Below, in pieces: positions 32,737 to 43,267 of a stretch of 64,000 nucleotides of DNA. Origin of the DNA: Pteria penguin (taxonomy: Eukaryota; Mollusca; Bivalvia; Pterioida; Pteriidae); the NCBI GenBank assembly GCA_035048485.1, contig CM068588.1:23334324-23398323 (forward strand). The letters are read 5' to 3'. Below the pieces are notes generated by a model that searched no databases, was not told where the DNA came from, and saw nothing but the letters and a program-made list of their open reading frames with translations. The position numbers and the translations under genes are program-made. Numbering within the stretch: the stretch's first letter is position 1; each line of letters begins with the position of its first letter.

Positions 32737-34340
32737 TGGTCAATACTACACAAGTTTCATGGCATATATTGGCCATCATAATATGTCGTTAATAGTGATG
32801 ATATGATTTTATGTAATGATTATCATCATGCAGAATATTTATGCCATGTGCTACTATTGTTCGAAATATGTAAAGGAAGTCTGTGACTTTTTATCATGAA
32901 GCTGATTTCATCAGTCAAAGGAAAGTCTGAGGTATTTAATTAAAGTCAGCTTTAAAATAAGGTGTACCCACAAAATTTTTGTCATTTGTGTTTATTTCAT
33001 CAAAGTTAACAAAGAAGGAAAGGTATGAATGACCTTTATTGTACAATTTATCAAATTCCGATAGAGGTGAATTTAAAAAATAAAACAACCCCAACATGAA
33101 CAAGATATGATGGTGTTACATTTAATAATTACAATGAACAACACAATACATGCTTGTATATATATATATGTGTGTGTATGTATATATAAATTATATATAT
33201 TTGTGTGTGTAGGTGTGTGTGTGTGTGTGTGTTTGTGTGTGTATACATATATATATATATATGAGTCAAACTACGGTCACACTTACATGCTCCTTAAATG
33301 CTCTTAATTTGAAATTGTAACCATTAAGTTACCTCATTTTAAGACCTCATTTTTCACATTTATTGTTTTGTTCATTGGTGACTGTGGTATCTTACCTTGT
33401 TCATATTATACTGGGCAGATTTAAACTGTAGACATGGATTTTATATTGAGATTTTGGCATACCTGTAAGTTTTATACAACAATACTGTGACTGTAACTTG
33501 TAAACTGTTAAATATTAAAGACAAGGGTTATAATATTTCATGTATATACTCCACATTTAGACTTCATAGTAGGGATATCAGTTGTTATTTAACTGAGACA
33601 ATTTGAAAATTATAATTGTTATTTATTCCACTGATATGAAAATGTTTTTTTGTCTTTGTTGGCAATATCAGATAAAGGTATTGATTTTCTCCTGTTATTA
33701 AATCATTACATGCTGGGTTGAGGTATTTCTGTTGTTCCTTTCTTTACCATTATTAATTTCATATAAAATAATGTAAAAGTATATATGATTATTATTATTT
33801 GTTCGGAAAATTCATTTTCAGAAAAACAAGACACTGGGAATAACATTGTGAATGTCAGTTGTTTCTTTCAGTGAGTGCTTTGTCCTTCACATAACTACAG
33901 TGTTGTAGTAATAATAGGTTCTATGATATAGTCAACCTGTAATGAAAACACATGCGTCGTGAGCTCATGAGCGCATATTCAAAGCCCAATTCTAATATAT
34001 GACTCTCTCTTCTTGTTCCTGTTTGAATATATTACTGAAATTTATATTAAATTGGATACTTACCTGTACCAGTATAGATATATATTGCAGGTGAGTACAA
34101 TATAATGATATATATTGTATACATAAAAGTAGCCAAGTTAATATTGGTGATAGTAAACATCTCATTTAGAATATTTTCATATCAATTATGCTGGAGAGTC
34201 CAGACTTGTCACTTTAAAGGGTGTAAGTAAAGTGACGGCACATAATATTATAGAATATAGAGTTTATTATGGAAACATAGCTGTAGACAACATAAGAAAA
34301 ATCAGCAGTGTACAAAATAGCCCTGTTATAATTGAGTCTG
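32737..34340 (+). other. TMBIM4 3' UTR and downstream flank
   Basis: The 3' UTR follows TAA at 32734-32736. ATTAAA at about 33513 is a candidate polyadenylation signal, with AATAAA-like hexamers near 33080. A TATG/TG microsatellite lies at 33161-33261. No other gene is seen. Confidence 0.45.
33161..33261. repeat. Mixed TA / TG microsatellite
   Basis: Alternating TATA and TGTG runs of about 100 bp, probably within the TMBIM4 transcript tail. Confidence 0.9.
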
Positions 34341-34349
34341 TGGATTGAA

Positions 34350-35064
34350 AGGAAAATCCCCTTTTTAATATAGAAGTTCTACAGGACAATGACGAGCAAA
34401 GTGAAGATTCAATTGAAATGGATAAGGGATCAAACCAGCAAGTGGTAACTGAAAGGCTGGAAAAGGTTATAGATGCCAGAGCAGAGTAAAGCGCTCTGGT
34501 ATAAGGTCAAAAGTTTAGCTTATTAAGTAATGACCAGCAGGTTAAATCAACCTTGCATGGCTAGTTGTACAAGTGTAACTTATTCGCCAAGGTCTAAGAG
34601 ATATCGTATATCTACCACAGATAAGCATGAGACCCCACAGTTGCGTCGAATGAATGCCATTTCATAGCATATGGCAGATTCCTGCTGTGGAGTATGGTTT
34701 CCCCTACCCTTTCATGCATAACCCATTCTATGTTGCAGGAATTAGCCATCCATCACAAATGGGTCAGAGCCAGTTTGATGGCTATATGCCATATTGTAAT
34801 ATGGCATATCAAAGCTATGTGGATACAATTTCCATGGCAACTAGACAGTATCATGATATGCCTATTAGGGCTGACATTAAAAGGAATGAGGTAGCTATTA
34901 GTACATATTTATTTCAAACATCTCCACAAGCTCAAGGTCAGACGCTTCAAAGTCTAACTGGAGGTCAGATTACGGCACAAGGTAATCAAGTTCAAAGTCA
35001 AGGTCAATCAAGGTCACGTGCGGAATTACTCCCAAAATCCATAAAGTTTTTGGGAGATGACTAG
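34350..35064 (+). pseudogene. Decayed coding relic, Gln/Ser-rich (unrecognised)
   Basis: A 136-codon open frame (34654-35064) encodes an aromatic, Pro-rich first half (YPFMHNPFYVAGISHPS) and a Gln-rich second half (GQITAQGNQVQSQGQSRSRA). Upstream, other frames contain protein-like text broken by stops, such as acidic DNDEQSEDSIEMDKG near 34386 and basic SPRSKRYRISTTDKHETPQL near 34583. The pattern is that of a frame-shifted single ORF. A retroelement gag-like protein is possible; I cannot name it. It precedes the Crypton-like relic at 36.6 kb by 1.6 kb. Confidence 0.35.
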
Positions 35065-35139
35065 AACTCGTTCAAATTAATATTTCATAGAGTACACCAT
35101 GAAAAATAGTCCTGTTATCAGGCATGATTCTCATCAGCT

Positions 35140-35440
35140 TTAAAGCTGATTTTAGCCTTTTTGTTGCAAGAAAATTTTCTCTAAACGTTCTGAATTTAGT
35201 TGGAAATATAAACAATTGCACTTTTTATTAAGGAGTTTATATATAATCAGCTTTTCTGATAACATTGTCAACTTGGATTCTTTAGTTCACTTTTCGGTCA
35301 TTTTGGTTTCAACACTGCTCTTCAAATATTTATATATTTTGCGAATTCCAATCATTTGGCCACGAGCATCATTGAAGAGACATAAGTTGTCGAAATGCGC
35401 ATATGGTGCACTAAATTAAAAATATATATGTTCTATATTT
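35140..35440 (+). repeat. Penelope-like element leader (pseudo-LTR) fragment
   Basis: Contains TTTTGGTTTCAACACTGCTC and GCCACGAGCATCATTGAAGA, then GACATAAGTTGTCGAAATGC and GCATATGGTGCA. The same block occurs at 36400-36525 (+) and 49065-49165 (-). The association with Naiad-type PLEs is from its neighbours and is an inference. Confidence 0.45.
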
Positions 35441-35449
35441 TTTATACAT

Positions 35450-35790
35450 ATCACCCTGTGTTATATCAGAACCGCTCTGTGAGTGTGATATAAATACTAG
35501 GTCGAGTCATACCAGTGTCACCCAATGTAAAAATAAATACAACCAGACGTTTTATAAATATTACTTAGTGCTTAATACATATCAGTATTATATCAGTATT
35601 ACCTCTGTTTAATCAATATCATTCGGTGTTATATCAGCACCACCCAGTGTTATAACCAGTGCCACCCCATGTGGTTACCACCCACGGGTATATCAGTACC
35701 ACTCAGAGATATCGATACCTCCCCATGTGATGCCGGTACCGCCCTGTGTTATATTGTTACCACCGAGTGTTATGCCCAGTAAAGACACTG
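35450..35790. repeat. Degenerate minisatellite, ~20-30-bp units (GTTATATCAGTACCACCCAGT)
   Basis: About ten imperfect units of ACCACCCAGTGTTATA-CAGT type, with variants such as ACCGCCCTGTGTTATATTG. The repeat is too diverged to set a single period. Confidence 0.7.
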
Positions 35791-36399
35791 ATATAACAAG
35801 TCATCTTTAGGCATTATAACGTTCCATATACATTTATAAATATTAGGAGATAAATACAATATATATTAAAATGGTGTGCCGTATGTGCAGTTCGAAAACC
35901 AATGTCTATTCAATGATTCTCAAGACTGAAGCTTTATAAATTTATAGTACGGATATAAAGAGCGAACCAAAGAACTAATTTAAGGACAGAGCCATGCATG
36001 GGAGAAATTCTCCTTCGTGTAAGAAAAATTTTCAACTTTTGTCACAGATAGTTTTAAGTTTATGTTCGAATCCGAACGGACGCACTGAATACTCGTTCAT
36101 GGATACTCATGAACGAACTACCCATTAAACAGATCGATCCTGAGTTAATAATAATTACCCCACATTTGACTAATTTAGATACTGCTTAATGATTGTATAA
36201 ATCTAACTTAAGGCAAAACCTTTTTCTGATATCGGGCGAGTTGGAAAAAAGATATCGGGCGAGTTAAATACATATCGTGTTGACATTATATAAACAAGAT
36301 GTAATTTGATATCATACTGCAAACTATACTTTTGCAAATGTTCATCAGAAACTATGCATTATATGTCAATTTCTCTATTTATATTAGTAGTTGAGACAT

Positions 36400-36525
36400 A
36401 TTTGGTTGGGGTTTTTTTGGTCTTAACTCTGCTCTTCAAATATATATATATTCCAATCATTTGCCCATGAGCATCACTGAAGAGACATAAGTTTTCGAAA
36501 TGCGCATCGGTGCACAAACAAAAGT
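36400..36525 (+). repeat. Penelope-like leader fragment, second plus copy
   Basis: TCTTAACTCTGCTCTTCAAA, GCATCACTGAAGAGACATAA and TTTTCGAAATGCGCATCGG match 35140-35440 in order. The intervening AT tract differs in length. Confidence 0.5.
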
Positions 36526-36639
36526 ATAAAGTATATATCTTCTAAGATCTATCCTAAAACGGGCTTACTATATGTTACAAAGTGCGTTAGTGAACTAACC
36601 AAAACTCATCCTGGAAATGATGGAGAAATGACCACTGGA

Positions 36640-37150
36640 GTCAGGTCTGAGTAACCCTGTTTGAGACCTGTCCATATACATTGTTTCAGAAGTACATTTC
36701 AAAGCTTAATCCTGCTGTTTTTGGTTAGAAGAGGAGGAAACCTGGTATTGCAAACAAAAAGTCGGCGGAAGAAACTTTCAAAATTCATGTCTAGGCTTAG
36801 TATTAGTGCAGAACTCTCGCAAGTAATTATTTATCATTCCATTTGGGCAACTGGTGCTACCATTCTTAGAAAAAGCATGTTTAATGCATCTCAGATAATG
36901 GCTGTTATTGGACATAAATCTATACAATCTCTTATTGTGTATTAAAGAACAGACACTGCGGAAAAAATGAGATGGATCAATCCATGGCTCAAACAAATAC
37001 ACCTCAAAATGCTTTTTCAGCTGTATCAAGCACTGCAAAGCTTGCTTTACCAGCGCTTGACTCCATGTATTGGAATTGAAGAAGATATTGCATTAGTAGC
37101 GTTACAACTCATCAACGTCTTTGATATCTTTAGAGATTTAAGCGCTCTGT
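36640..37150 (+). pseudogene. Crypton-type tyrosine recombinase relic (C-terminal part)
   Basis: The frame 36661-36945 encodes ISAELSQVIIYHSIWATGAT and FNASQIMAVIGHKSIQSL, followed by a stop and then RTDTAEKM in the same phase. This is the C-terminal catalytic block of Crypton/ZMYM-type recombinases, normally HSIRATG...GHKS..S...Y. The catalytic Arg of HxxR is Trp here and an in-frame TAA follows VY, so it is dead. 36967-37150 continues with a decayed C-terminal tail. Confidence 0.6.
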
Positions 37151-37259
37151 TATATCAGACTGATAATTTCTTTCAAGTGTACAGTTTTGACAAATTTTGT
37201 CTGCATTCCACACATGTATCATTGGTGCAATCAGTTTTCACACATGCTTAAACATCAGC

Positions 37260-38015
37260 AAATTACAGTAAACATACATCAACTGTGATTCTAATGTAAA
37301 CTACTACTGCCTTAATTAAGTTTATCCTTTTTGAGCTTTGTAATATAATACTGTATATGTTCAAATAAAAAACTGAACTTCAAAACCATAAGAACGTATT
37401 ACAATTTAAATAAGGATACATTTGGATTAGATTGGTCTGCGTTAGTCAGTTCAGTGGGAATCAAAGTTATGGTTATGTCACACATAAAGTTAGTGTAACA
37501 TTGCCCACTGTAAAATTGTCATCGGTAGGTTAAATTCATATCTAATCTTTTTGTGACAAAATGACTAGATAACTAACAATATATGTCATTCATGTAGTAG
37601 ATTAAACTGCACATAGCAAACACTGCGTTATCAGTACATATCAATTATTTATTACTGATAATTTTGTCTATTTTGAATCGTAATACTCTTTATACTTGTA
37701 TATCTTTATCGTAATTCAATAAGTCTTATCAGGATCTCATATGCGCATCTCGGCAATGCCACTTATATACATCCAGATCAGAGTTTAAACAAGATGAAAC
37801 AAGACAGATGTACCACATGCCTCTGGATGTCGTATGCATTATCGAAATATTGCTTGGTATTTTGAAAAATGCTGATGACAAATACTTTTCATATATCAGT
37901 TTCAAGTCGTTATAAAAAGTTTCATATTGATATTCCTCGTTTTCGTAAGATTACACCTCTTCTTATTTTATCGACACAATTTCCTTGATTAATCATTTAA
38001 AATCTTGAACTTATC
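37260..38015. other. Unassigned AT-rich stretch
   Basis: No open frame, splice pattern or repeat relationship was recognised here. Confidence 0.3.
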
Positions 38016-38060
38016 ATGGCAATTATACGGCAACGTAGAAAGGTCACGAAGATTTTTTCA

Positions 38061-38182
38061 AGTTGTACATACGAGACACTAAGTCGTACAAACGACTTAC
38101 TAAGTCGTACAAACGAGATACTAAGTCGTACAAACGAGTTACTAAGTCGTACAAACGAGATACTAAATCGTTCAAACGAGTC
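38061..38182 (+). repeat. 21-bp minisatellite, short array
   Basis: About five units of ACTAAGTCGTACAAACGAG(A/T)T. The 21-bp period keeps one frame open, giving a heptapeptide repeat LSRTNE(I/L) within a 63-codon frame (38016-38207). The same unit forms the larger inverted-orientation array at 47857-48152. Confidence 0.9.
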
Positions 38183-38246
38183 GTATAAAATACATTTATG
38201 CCCTTGAAATGCATTCAGAATGGATATGCGGTTACTTAAGAAACAA

Positions 38247-38612
38247 TTAGACAGTTGTTACACGTGATATATCCAACAAGTGAACAATAGACACGGGGGA
38301 CGTGGGAAGAGAATAAAATAATCGAATCCCGGACCCAATTTTATGTGGCACATGGACTTCTATGACAAGCTGAAACCGTATAGAATATGTATTAATCGAT
38401 GGATAGACGGCTTTTCCAGGCACGTAATTTGGCTGTAGGCGTATGGAACCAGCATTAATCCAGCAGTAATTGGAAATTATTTCATCAACGCTGTTGACAA
38501 AAGGCAAGGCTTCCCAATGAGAGTTCGAGCCGACTGGACATGAAAATGGATATGTTGAAGTAAAACAACATGAAATTTCACGTCCATTCCACCAACCGGT
38601 TATCAGCGTCAA
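38247..38612 (-). CDS. Unrecognised 121-codon open frame
   Basis: A single open frame with a protein-like composition and several Cys (SCPVGSNSHWEALPFVNS, INAGSIRLQPNYVPGKAV). I do not recognise the family. It lies between a minisatellite and a poly-A/C low-complexity tract in a repeat-rich region, so a fragment of a mobile or duplicated gene is more likely than an intact gene. Confidence 0.25.
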   Translation of the reverse strand: MTLITGWWNGREISCCFTSTYPFSCPVGSNSHWEALPFVNSVDEIISNYCWINAGSIRLQPNYVPGKAVYPSINTYSIRFQLVIEVHVPHKIGSGIRLFYSLPTSPVSIVHLLDISRVTTV

Positions 38613-38639
38613 ATATGCTTACTTTGCCTTGAATAAAAA

Positions 38640-38725
38640 AACCCCAAAATAACAAAAAAAAAAAAAAAAAAAAAAAAAAACCCCAAAAACAAAAACAAAA
38701 AACCCACAAAAAAATCCCCCAAAAC
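38640..38725. repeat. A/C-rich low-complexity tract
   Basis: A poly-A run of about 30 bp followed by CCCCAAAAACAAAAAC-type sequence. Confidence 0.9.
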
Positions 38726-38728
38726 AAA

Positions 38729-40610
38729 GAAAAAAGAGGAGTTACTGGCTCAGTTATGTGGCAGAAGTCACCATGGAGCTATACAATACATGAATATAAA
38801 TAATATACTAGAATATATAACACATTACAAAAATATTTGATTGTAGTGCAATTACGATACCTACCTAGGACGGTCATTTAATCTGACAAAAGCCAAACAA
38901 ATGGTGTGGTTAACCGGTTTACGGGCCCACCTTACCACTCACCGTAACAGCAGAACAATCAAAAGACGTACATTTAAAAATTTATAAATAATCCTCCATG
39001 TAAAGAGCAAGGGTCAACAGGTATCGCATATTAAGAGGTCATAAAAATATAAACACGTAAGGTATTGTAAAACACATAATGGTATAAAAATATATGCGAC
39101 ATCAACATGATAAACCGTGCTCTGCCAGTCTGAAAACGAGCTAAGACCCTAGATCTGTAGGAGTCCCGACTAACAGTCAGGGGATGAGGTTCAGGACCAT
39201 GTCTCCTCTGAAAGAGGTTTGGACAAGGCTCGTCATATAGTCCCCACCGCCCTGTTAGTCAGCGTGCAACGTTCAAGTAAAAGTCTGCATAAGGCTGTAG
39301 AGGGGCCAAATACAAGACCTATAGTCTTTTTGATGATCTCAATATCATATTGTCTATTTAGGAGAAGTTTGACTATTTAGTTTATACACGAGATCACCGT
39401 AAAAGGCTGTATTAGGCTGTTGAAATAAATGCGGATTTTCCGTAAAGTTCTTAATACGGATATCGAAATTCTTAAAATCTCGTATTTCCAATCATTAAGA
39501 GCATGAACCTTTACCTGTTCTTTTTTACACCAACGTGTACAATATGTAGTTAAAGTATCTTCTATAACGTCACGGCATTTATTGAAATCTATCCTGGACG
39601 GTAACCTATATTTAGGTCCTTTTCCAAAAATGGTGCGCAATTTTTTGTCCGAAATACAGTTTAGGTCACCAGTAATAACATGACCTGCCGGTTTATAAAC
39701 ATATTTAGAATTTTCACAAGAACACGACGAAGGAATAGAGTCTGAAACATCAGGGTTAGATATAACTGTATTATAATTTAAAATAAGATTTCTTATAGGC
39801 TTTTTGTACTGGTAACAAATAAGTGGAGGTTCTAAATTCTCAAAATATTGGGGGATTTTAGATGTGACTCTATGATCACGGAAAATATTAGAAATGTTAA
39901 GTAGATCGAAGCCTTTATTAATAAATTTAATTTTGAGAAATTGCTGCTTGGGTGGAAGAGACGGAATACGAGGAAGGAGTTTATTATATGAAAATAAAAT
40001 AATCAAATTGAGTTTATATCAATCAGAATTGCGTAAACTTCGAAGATCAGCTTCGTCCAGGATAGGTTTCAATTTATTTACCGGAATAGAGGATAGTGCA
40101 TGCAAAAATTCATGACGGCCATTATTTTTGGCGATAAATAGAAGATCGTTTAATGACCTATTTAAACGATTACGTTTTCTGATGTTACGATTACGGCGAC
40201 TACCATGTGACCTACGTTTTCTTATAGTTTTATGTCTTAATGTAAAAATATTGATCTTATTCTGACGAGAAGAAATATTACCTTGTCGATATATTTGGTC
40301 GTTGAGACCGAGAGGGTAAGGGGTTTGTAGTTGTTTAATCCAGTAGAGCTCGGTTTCCAAAAGTCGTTTTTTAACATCTGATTTGGTATCACCTGGTAAT
40401 TTAGAGATATTTTCTACTGGAGTTATTTTCACATTGTTAATATTATGTTGGTATTTATTAAAGTGGTTATAAAGAAAATTCTGGTATTTACGTCGTGAAT
40501 TAAATACGAATTTTATAGGAATGATTCCGAAAACGTTGTTTCAAAGTTTGAGAAGTTTCCCCGACATATTGAGCCCCACATCCTCTAGCTTCTCAAATAA
40601 ACAAAATCAA
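38729..40610 (-). mobile_element. Naiad-type Penelope-like element, internally deleted (GIY-YIG and CxC kept, RT lost)
   Basis: Read on the minus strand, 40600-39377 encodes the N-terminal half of an N-terminal-endonuclease PLE. 39350-38800 is the element's 3' region (TGACTAACAGGGCGGTGGGG, CTTTCAGAGGAGACATGGTC, GACTGTTAGTCGGGACTCCT). The RT that should lie between is missing, so 39350-39377 is a deletion junction. The end is marked by TTTTTGTAATG and GAGCTCCATGGTGACTTCTG; the latter recurs at 58990-59072. Confidence 0.75.
39377..40610 (-). pseudogene. Naiad-type PLE ORF: N-terminal GIY-YIG endonuclease and CxC linker
   Basis: Around 40600-40500 the minus strand encodes CGAQYVGETSQTLKQRFRNH, a GIY-YIG nuclease core (YVG, then the Arg and His). 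A frameshift near 40490 follows. 40432-40022 then encodes the end of the nuclease domain (LLETELYWIKQLQTPYPLGL) and a basic linker (KRNRLNRSLNDLL). TGA at 40021-40019 interrupts the frame. The same frame runs on through 40006-39377 with CSCEN (the CxC motif, bases 39724-39716) and AGHVITGDLN. N-terminal GIY-YIG, CxC linker and C-terminal RT is the layout of Naiad/Chlamys PLEs. The RT is absent here. Confidence 0.7.
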
Positions 40611-40734
40611 AACAAAACAAAACAAAAAATCCCAGTGCTTTGTTAAATTTACGTCCACAAAACACAAGCATATGCAACATATTTTTAAGCGACACATTAT
40701 CTGATTTGAAGTGGGGTATCGGAATCTGCTGAGG

Positions 40735-40965
40735 TATGCCAAGTCAGTATAGAGGGTGTCGAACTACTTATTCGAGGGTCATAGGTTCGATCCCAACTAG
40801 GGGATTACAATGGGAGCGTGTACATCTTATGGCGGGGAGGATAAGGCCTCTTCAGATCCCTATCTGTCCATGAGTCGGATTCCTGTCAGCAGGAGAAATA
40901 TATTTCAGTTAAATGATTATGTTCCGTTACAATAAAGATGAAATATATCTGAATTTAACGTTAAA
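40735..40965 (+). repeat. tRNA-derived SINE, family IV
   Basis: The tRNA-like head has box B AGGTTCGATCCCAAC. The body is GATTACAATGGGAGCGTGTA, GAGTCGGATTCCTGTCAGC and ATTATGTTCCGTTACAATAA. The box A region is degenerate. No second full copy is in the window, so the class rests on structure alone. Confidence 0.45.
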
Positions 40966-41049
40966 CCACGTTACACCAAACATCGACTTCTAGTCACTAA
41001 AGTATAGAATGGTTTGCTTCCTCTTACTCTGAGTAGGTGTCTAACTGGC

Positions 41050-41125
41050 AGGAGAAAAAGTTGCGACCAAATACGGGAATCGATCCCGACTCTTTTACCA
41101 CTAAATTGTCCGGGTAACCATTGGA
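41050..41125 (-). repeat. tRNA-like fragment
   Basis: On the minus strand GGTTACCCGGACAATTTAGT and GTCGGGATCGATTCCCG recall box A and box B, but the arms do not fold into a tRNA. It is taken as a SINE remnant. Confidence 0.35.
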
Positions 41126-41757
41126 ATCCCTCACAGGTGAATTACATTTGTTAGTTAGAATGTTGAAATCTGTGAGACACCATAGGGTATATAATGTATT
41201 AAACGCGATATAACATATTCAATTCCAGTAGATGATACCACATATCACTAACTCGATTCGATGACTTAAATGTAATTAAAACCAAAAGTGTACCTCATCT
41301 CTTACATTTTCTATACTTTTGGTAGAGAGCACATTAGAATCATCTGTGATCCTTACTTAATGATTACAACGAGAACCTTTATCAAGGGATAGAATATGGT
41401 TTAACGAAAGGTCGTTTTAACGTTGAACAATTTTGCAACCACTGTTTCCTTCATTGTATGATATCATGTGACAGTAATACAGAAACGCCTTTGGGTGAAA
41501 CTAGATCAGAGTGTGATACATAAGGAAATTGCACCTGGAACTTTTCATTCACTGACGTTGCATATAGCTTGCTTAAGTACATGCAAGTTAGTTTTCGTTA
41601 GATTATGTTGACATACATGTTATTTAATTCAACATGAAAACTGATTATGCTAACATGTAAGTTGATTATGTTTATCTTGCATGCTGACATAATTATCTTA
41701 CATGCCAATAAAATACGTACAAGCATCATCGTATGACATTCACCTCATTTCGATTCC

Positions 41758-41827
41758 AATTCTATCTCGTCATAGCTACGTTCACTACGAAACCACGGGA
41801 GATAAGGCGCGGTGAGCGGCAGGTCAG
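41758..41827 (+). repeat. DIRS left terminal repeat
   Basis: 41758-41802 is the exact inverse complement of 46283-46327. 41797-41827 is the exact inverse complement of 46471-46501. Confidence 0.9.
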
Positions 41828-41969
41828 TTTTACAGCTGTGTTTGGCAGTGTCGGACGTCATATTGTTATCGCTCTGTTTCCTTGGTGGAATTAAAGTTTT
41901 ATTGTGTTCTTAATATAATTTGGATAGTTTTAATCATTACGTGTGATTCACACGTTTAATTTGTTTTAA

Positions 41970-43211
41970 TTGTGTGACGCACACAGTTATATAATCGTGA
42001 CACACGATTTGAGTTCCTTGTACAGCATGTCTGATGACGAGGAGCGATTACTAGGTGACGCACCTAGTACCGCATTGGGTGACAATAAAGCTCATAATGC
42101 GCTCAGTACGCACAGTAATTTGGCGACTATGCCTAGTACTCCGGCGACAACGCCTACATCTGGTATCTCCCTGCTCCTACTTCAAAGTAACATGGAGAAA
42201 ATCGCAAATTCCATGGAAGCCATGGGCTCCGCTTGGAAGTCTCTTGCTCTTACCAAAGACAAAAGTCATAGCCCCCAACCTTCATGCTCAAAAAGACCAC
42301 GTCAGTCCGACTCGGACACTGACAATGGAGGGGCGAAAAGAGCAAAGCAAAATGCACAATCACATGAAGATTCCGACTCGGACACTGACACTGATGATTG
42401 TGGAGACGATAGCGATGATGACAATGAGTCTGATGCCGAAGCTTTGGTTAATAAGGCTTCCACAAAACCAAAGGGAGATAAGAAGGAGGTTCAAGCCAAC
42501 ACAAAATTATCGGTCATGGCAGAAGCTGCCCTCGAATATGAGCTCAATGAAAAAGGACCTAAAGTCGACGATTCAGTTGCAAAAACAGTAAATAAACAAT
42601 GGTTGGCAAAAATGCCTTTTAAGGTATTACAAAATAAAAGAGCAAAGTACTCTGTTCCTGAAAATTGTGAGAACCTTATGGTGCCTCTGGTCAACAAACC
42701 ACTCTGGAATACGTTAGACCGGTACCACAAAACGCACGATCTGAGACTCTCAAATGTTCAATCTACGTGCGTCGCTGCGGGAGCAGCCATTACGAAAAGC
42801 CTTCATGACCTGGTCACCTCTGATAACATCGAGGTCCCGAGTTTAATTAGACAATTGACTGACGCAGTTGTCCTACGCGGCCAGGTTAATTACGATTTAT
42901 CTCTACATCGAAGAGAAAACTTGAGGCCTGCTCTTTCTGGGGAATATCGAGACTTATGTAACTCAGAACACCCAATGTCACAAAACCTTTTCGGAGATGA
43001 CCTCCATCAAGGTATGAAAATAGCCAAAGAGACACAAAAGCTAGGCAAAGACCTTAAGCAAAAAGGCTATAAAAAGAGCTACAAGTCCAAAGGCTACAAG
43101 AACCGTAAATACGGAAAGCAGGGAAATTTTCAGAAGGCCAAAAACTTCAAACGCCGCAACAAAAAAGTCCACAGACCAAAGAAGTCGAAATCGGACTCAA
43201 GCGACAACTAA
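41970..43211 (+). CDS. DIRS ORF1, gag-like protein (413 aa)
   Basis: First ORF of the element. It begins in the leader 170 bp after the left terminus. An alternative Met lies 19 codons in (SDDEERLLGDAPS follows). Features are a Ser/Thr/Pro-rich N-terminus, a strongly acidic Asp/Ser tract at about 133-155 (DSDTDTDDCGDDSDDDN), a central folded-looking region and a very basic C-terminal tail (about 350-405, Lys/Tyr/Arg-rich). This matches the nucleic-acid-binding gag-like ORF1 of DIRS elements. No zinc knuckle is visible. The ORF is intact and ends 56 bp before the RT ORF. Confidence 0.75.
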   Translation: MCDAHSYIIVTHDLSSLYSMSDDEERLLGDAPSTALGDNKAHNALSTHSNLATMPSTPATTPTSGISLLLLQSNMEKIANSMEAMGSAWKSLALTKDKSHSPQPSCSKRPRQSDSDTDNGGAKRAKQNAQSHEDSDSDTDTDDCGDDSDDDNESDAEALVNKASTKPKGDKKEVQANTKLSVMAEAALEYELNEKGPKVDDSVAKTVNKQWLAKMPFKVLQNKRAKYSVPENCENLMVPLVNKPLWNTLDRYHKTHDLRLSNVQSTCVAAGAAITKSLHDLVTSDNIEVPSLIRQLTDAVVLRGQVNYDLSLHRRENLRPALSGEYRDLCNSEHPMSQNLFGDDLHQGMKIAKETQKLGKDLKQKGYKKSYKSKGYKNRKYGKQGNFQKAKNFKRRNKKVHRPKKSKSDSSDN

Positions 43212-43267
43212 GCATAGATTATGCGGTAAGTTGTCTTCATTCTTCTGTAGAAAATTTAAAACAGAAT

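Noticed and set aside
38061..38182. Regular short repeats resembling a CRISPR array
   Set aside because: The units are contiguous 21-bp repeats with no unique spacers, in a eukaryotic context; it is a minisatellite.
42055..42591. 178-codon open frame within DIRS ORF1
   Set aside because: It is an out-of-frame shadow of the gag-like ORF.
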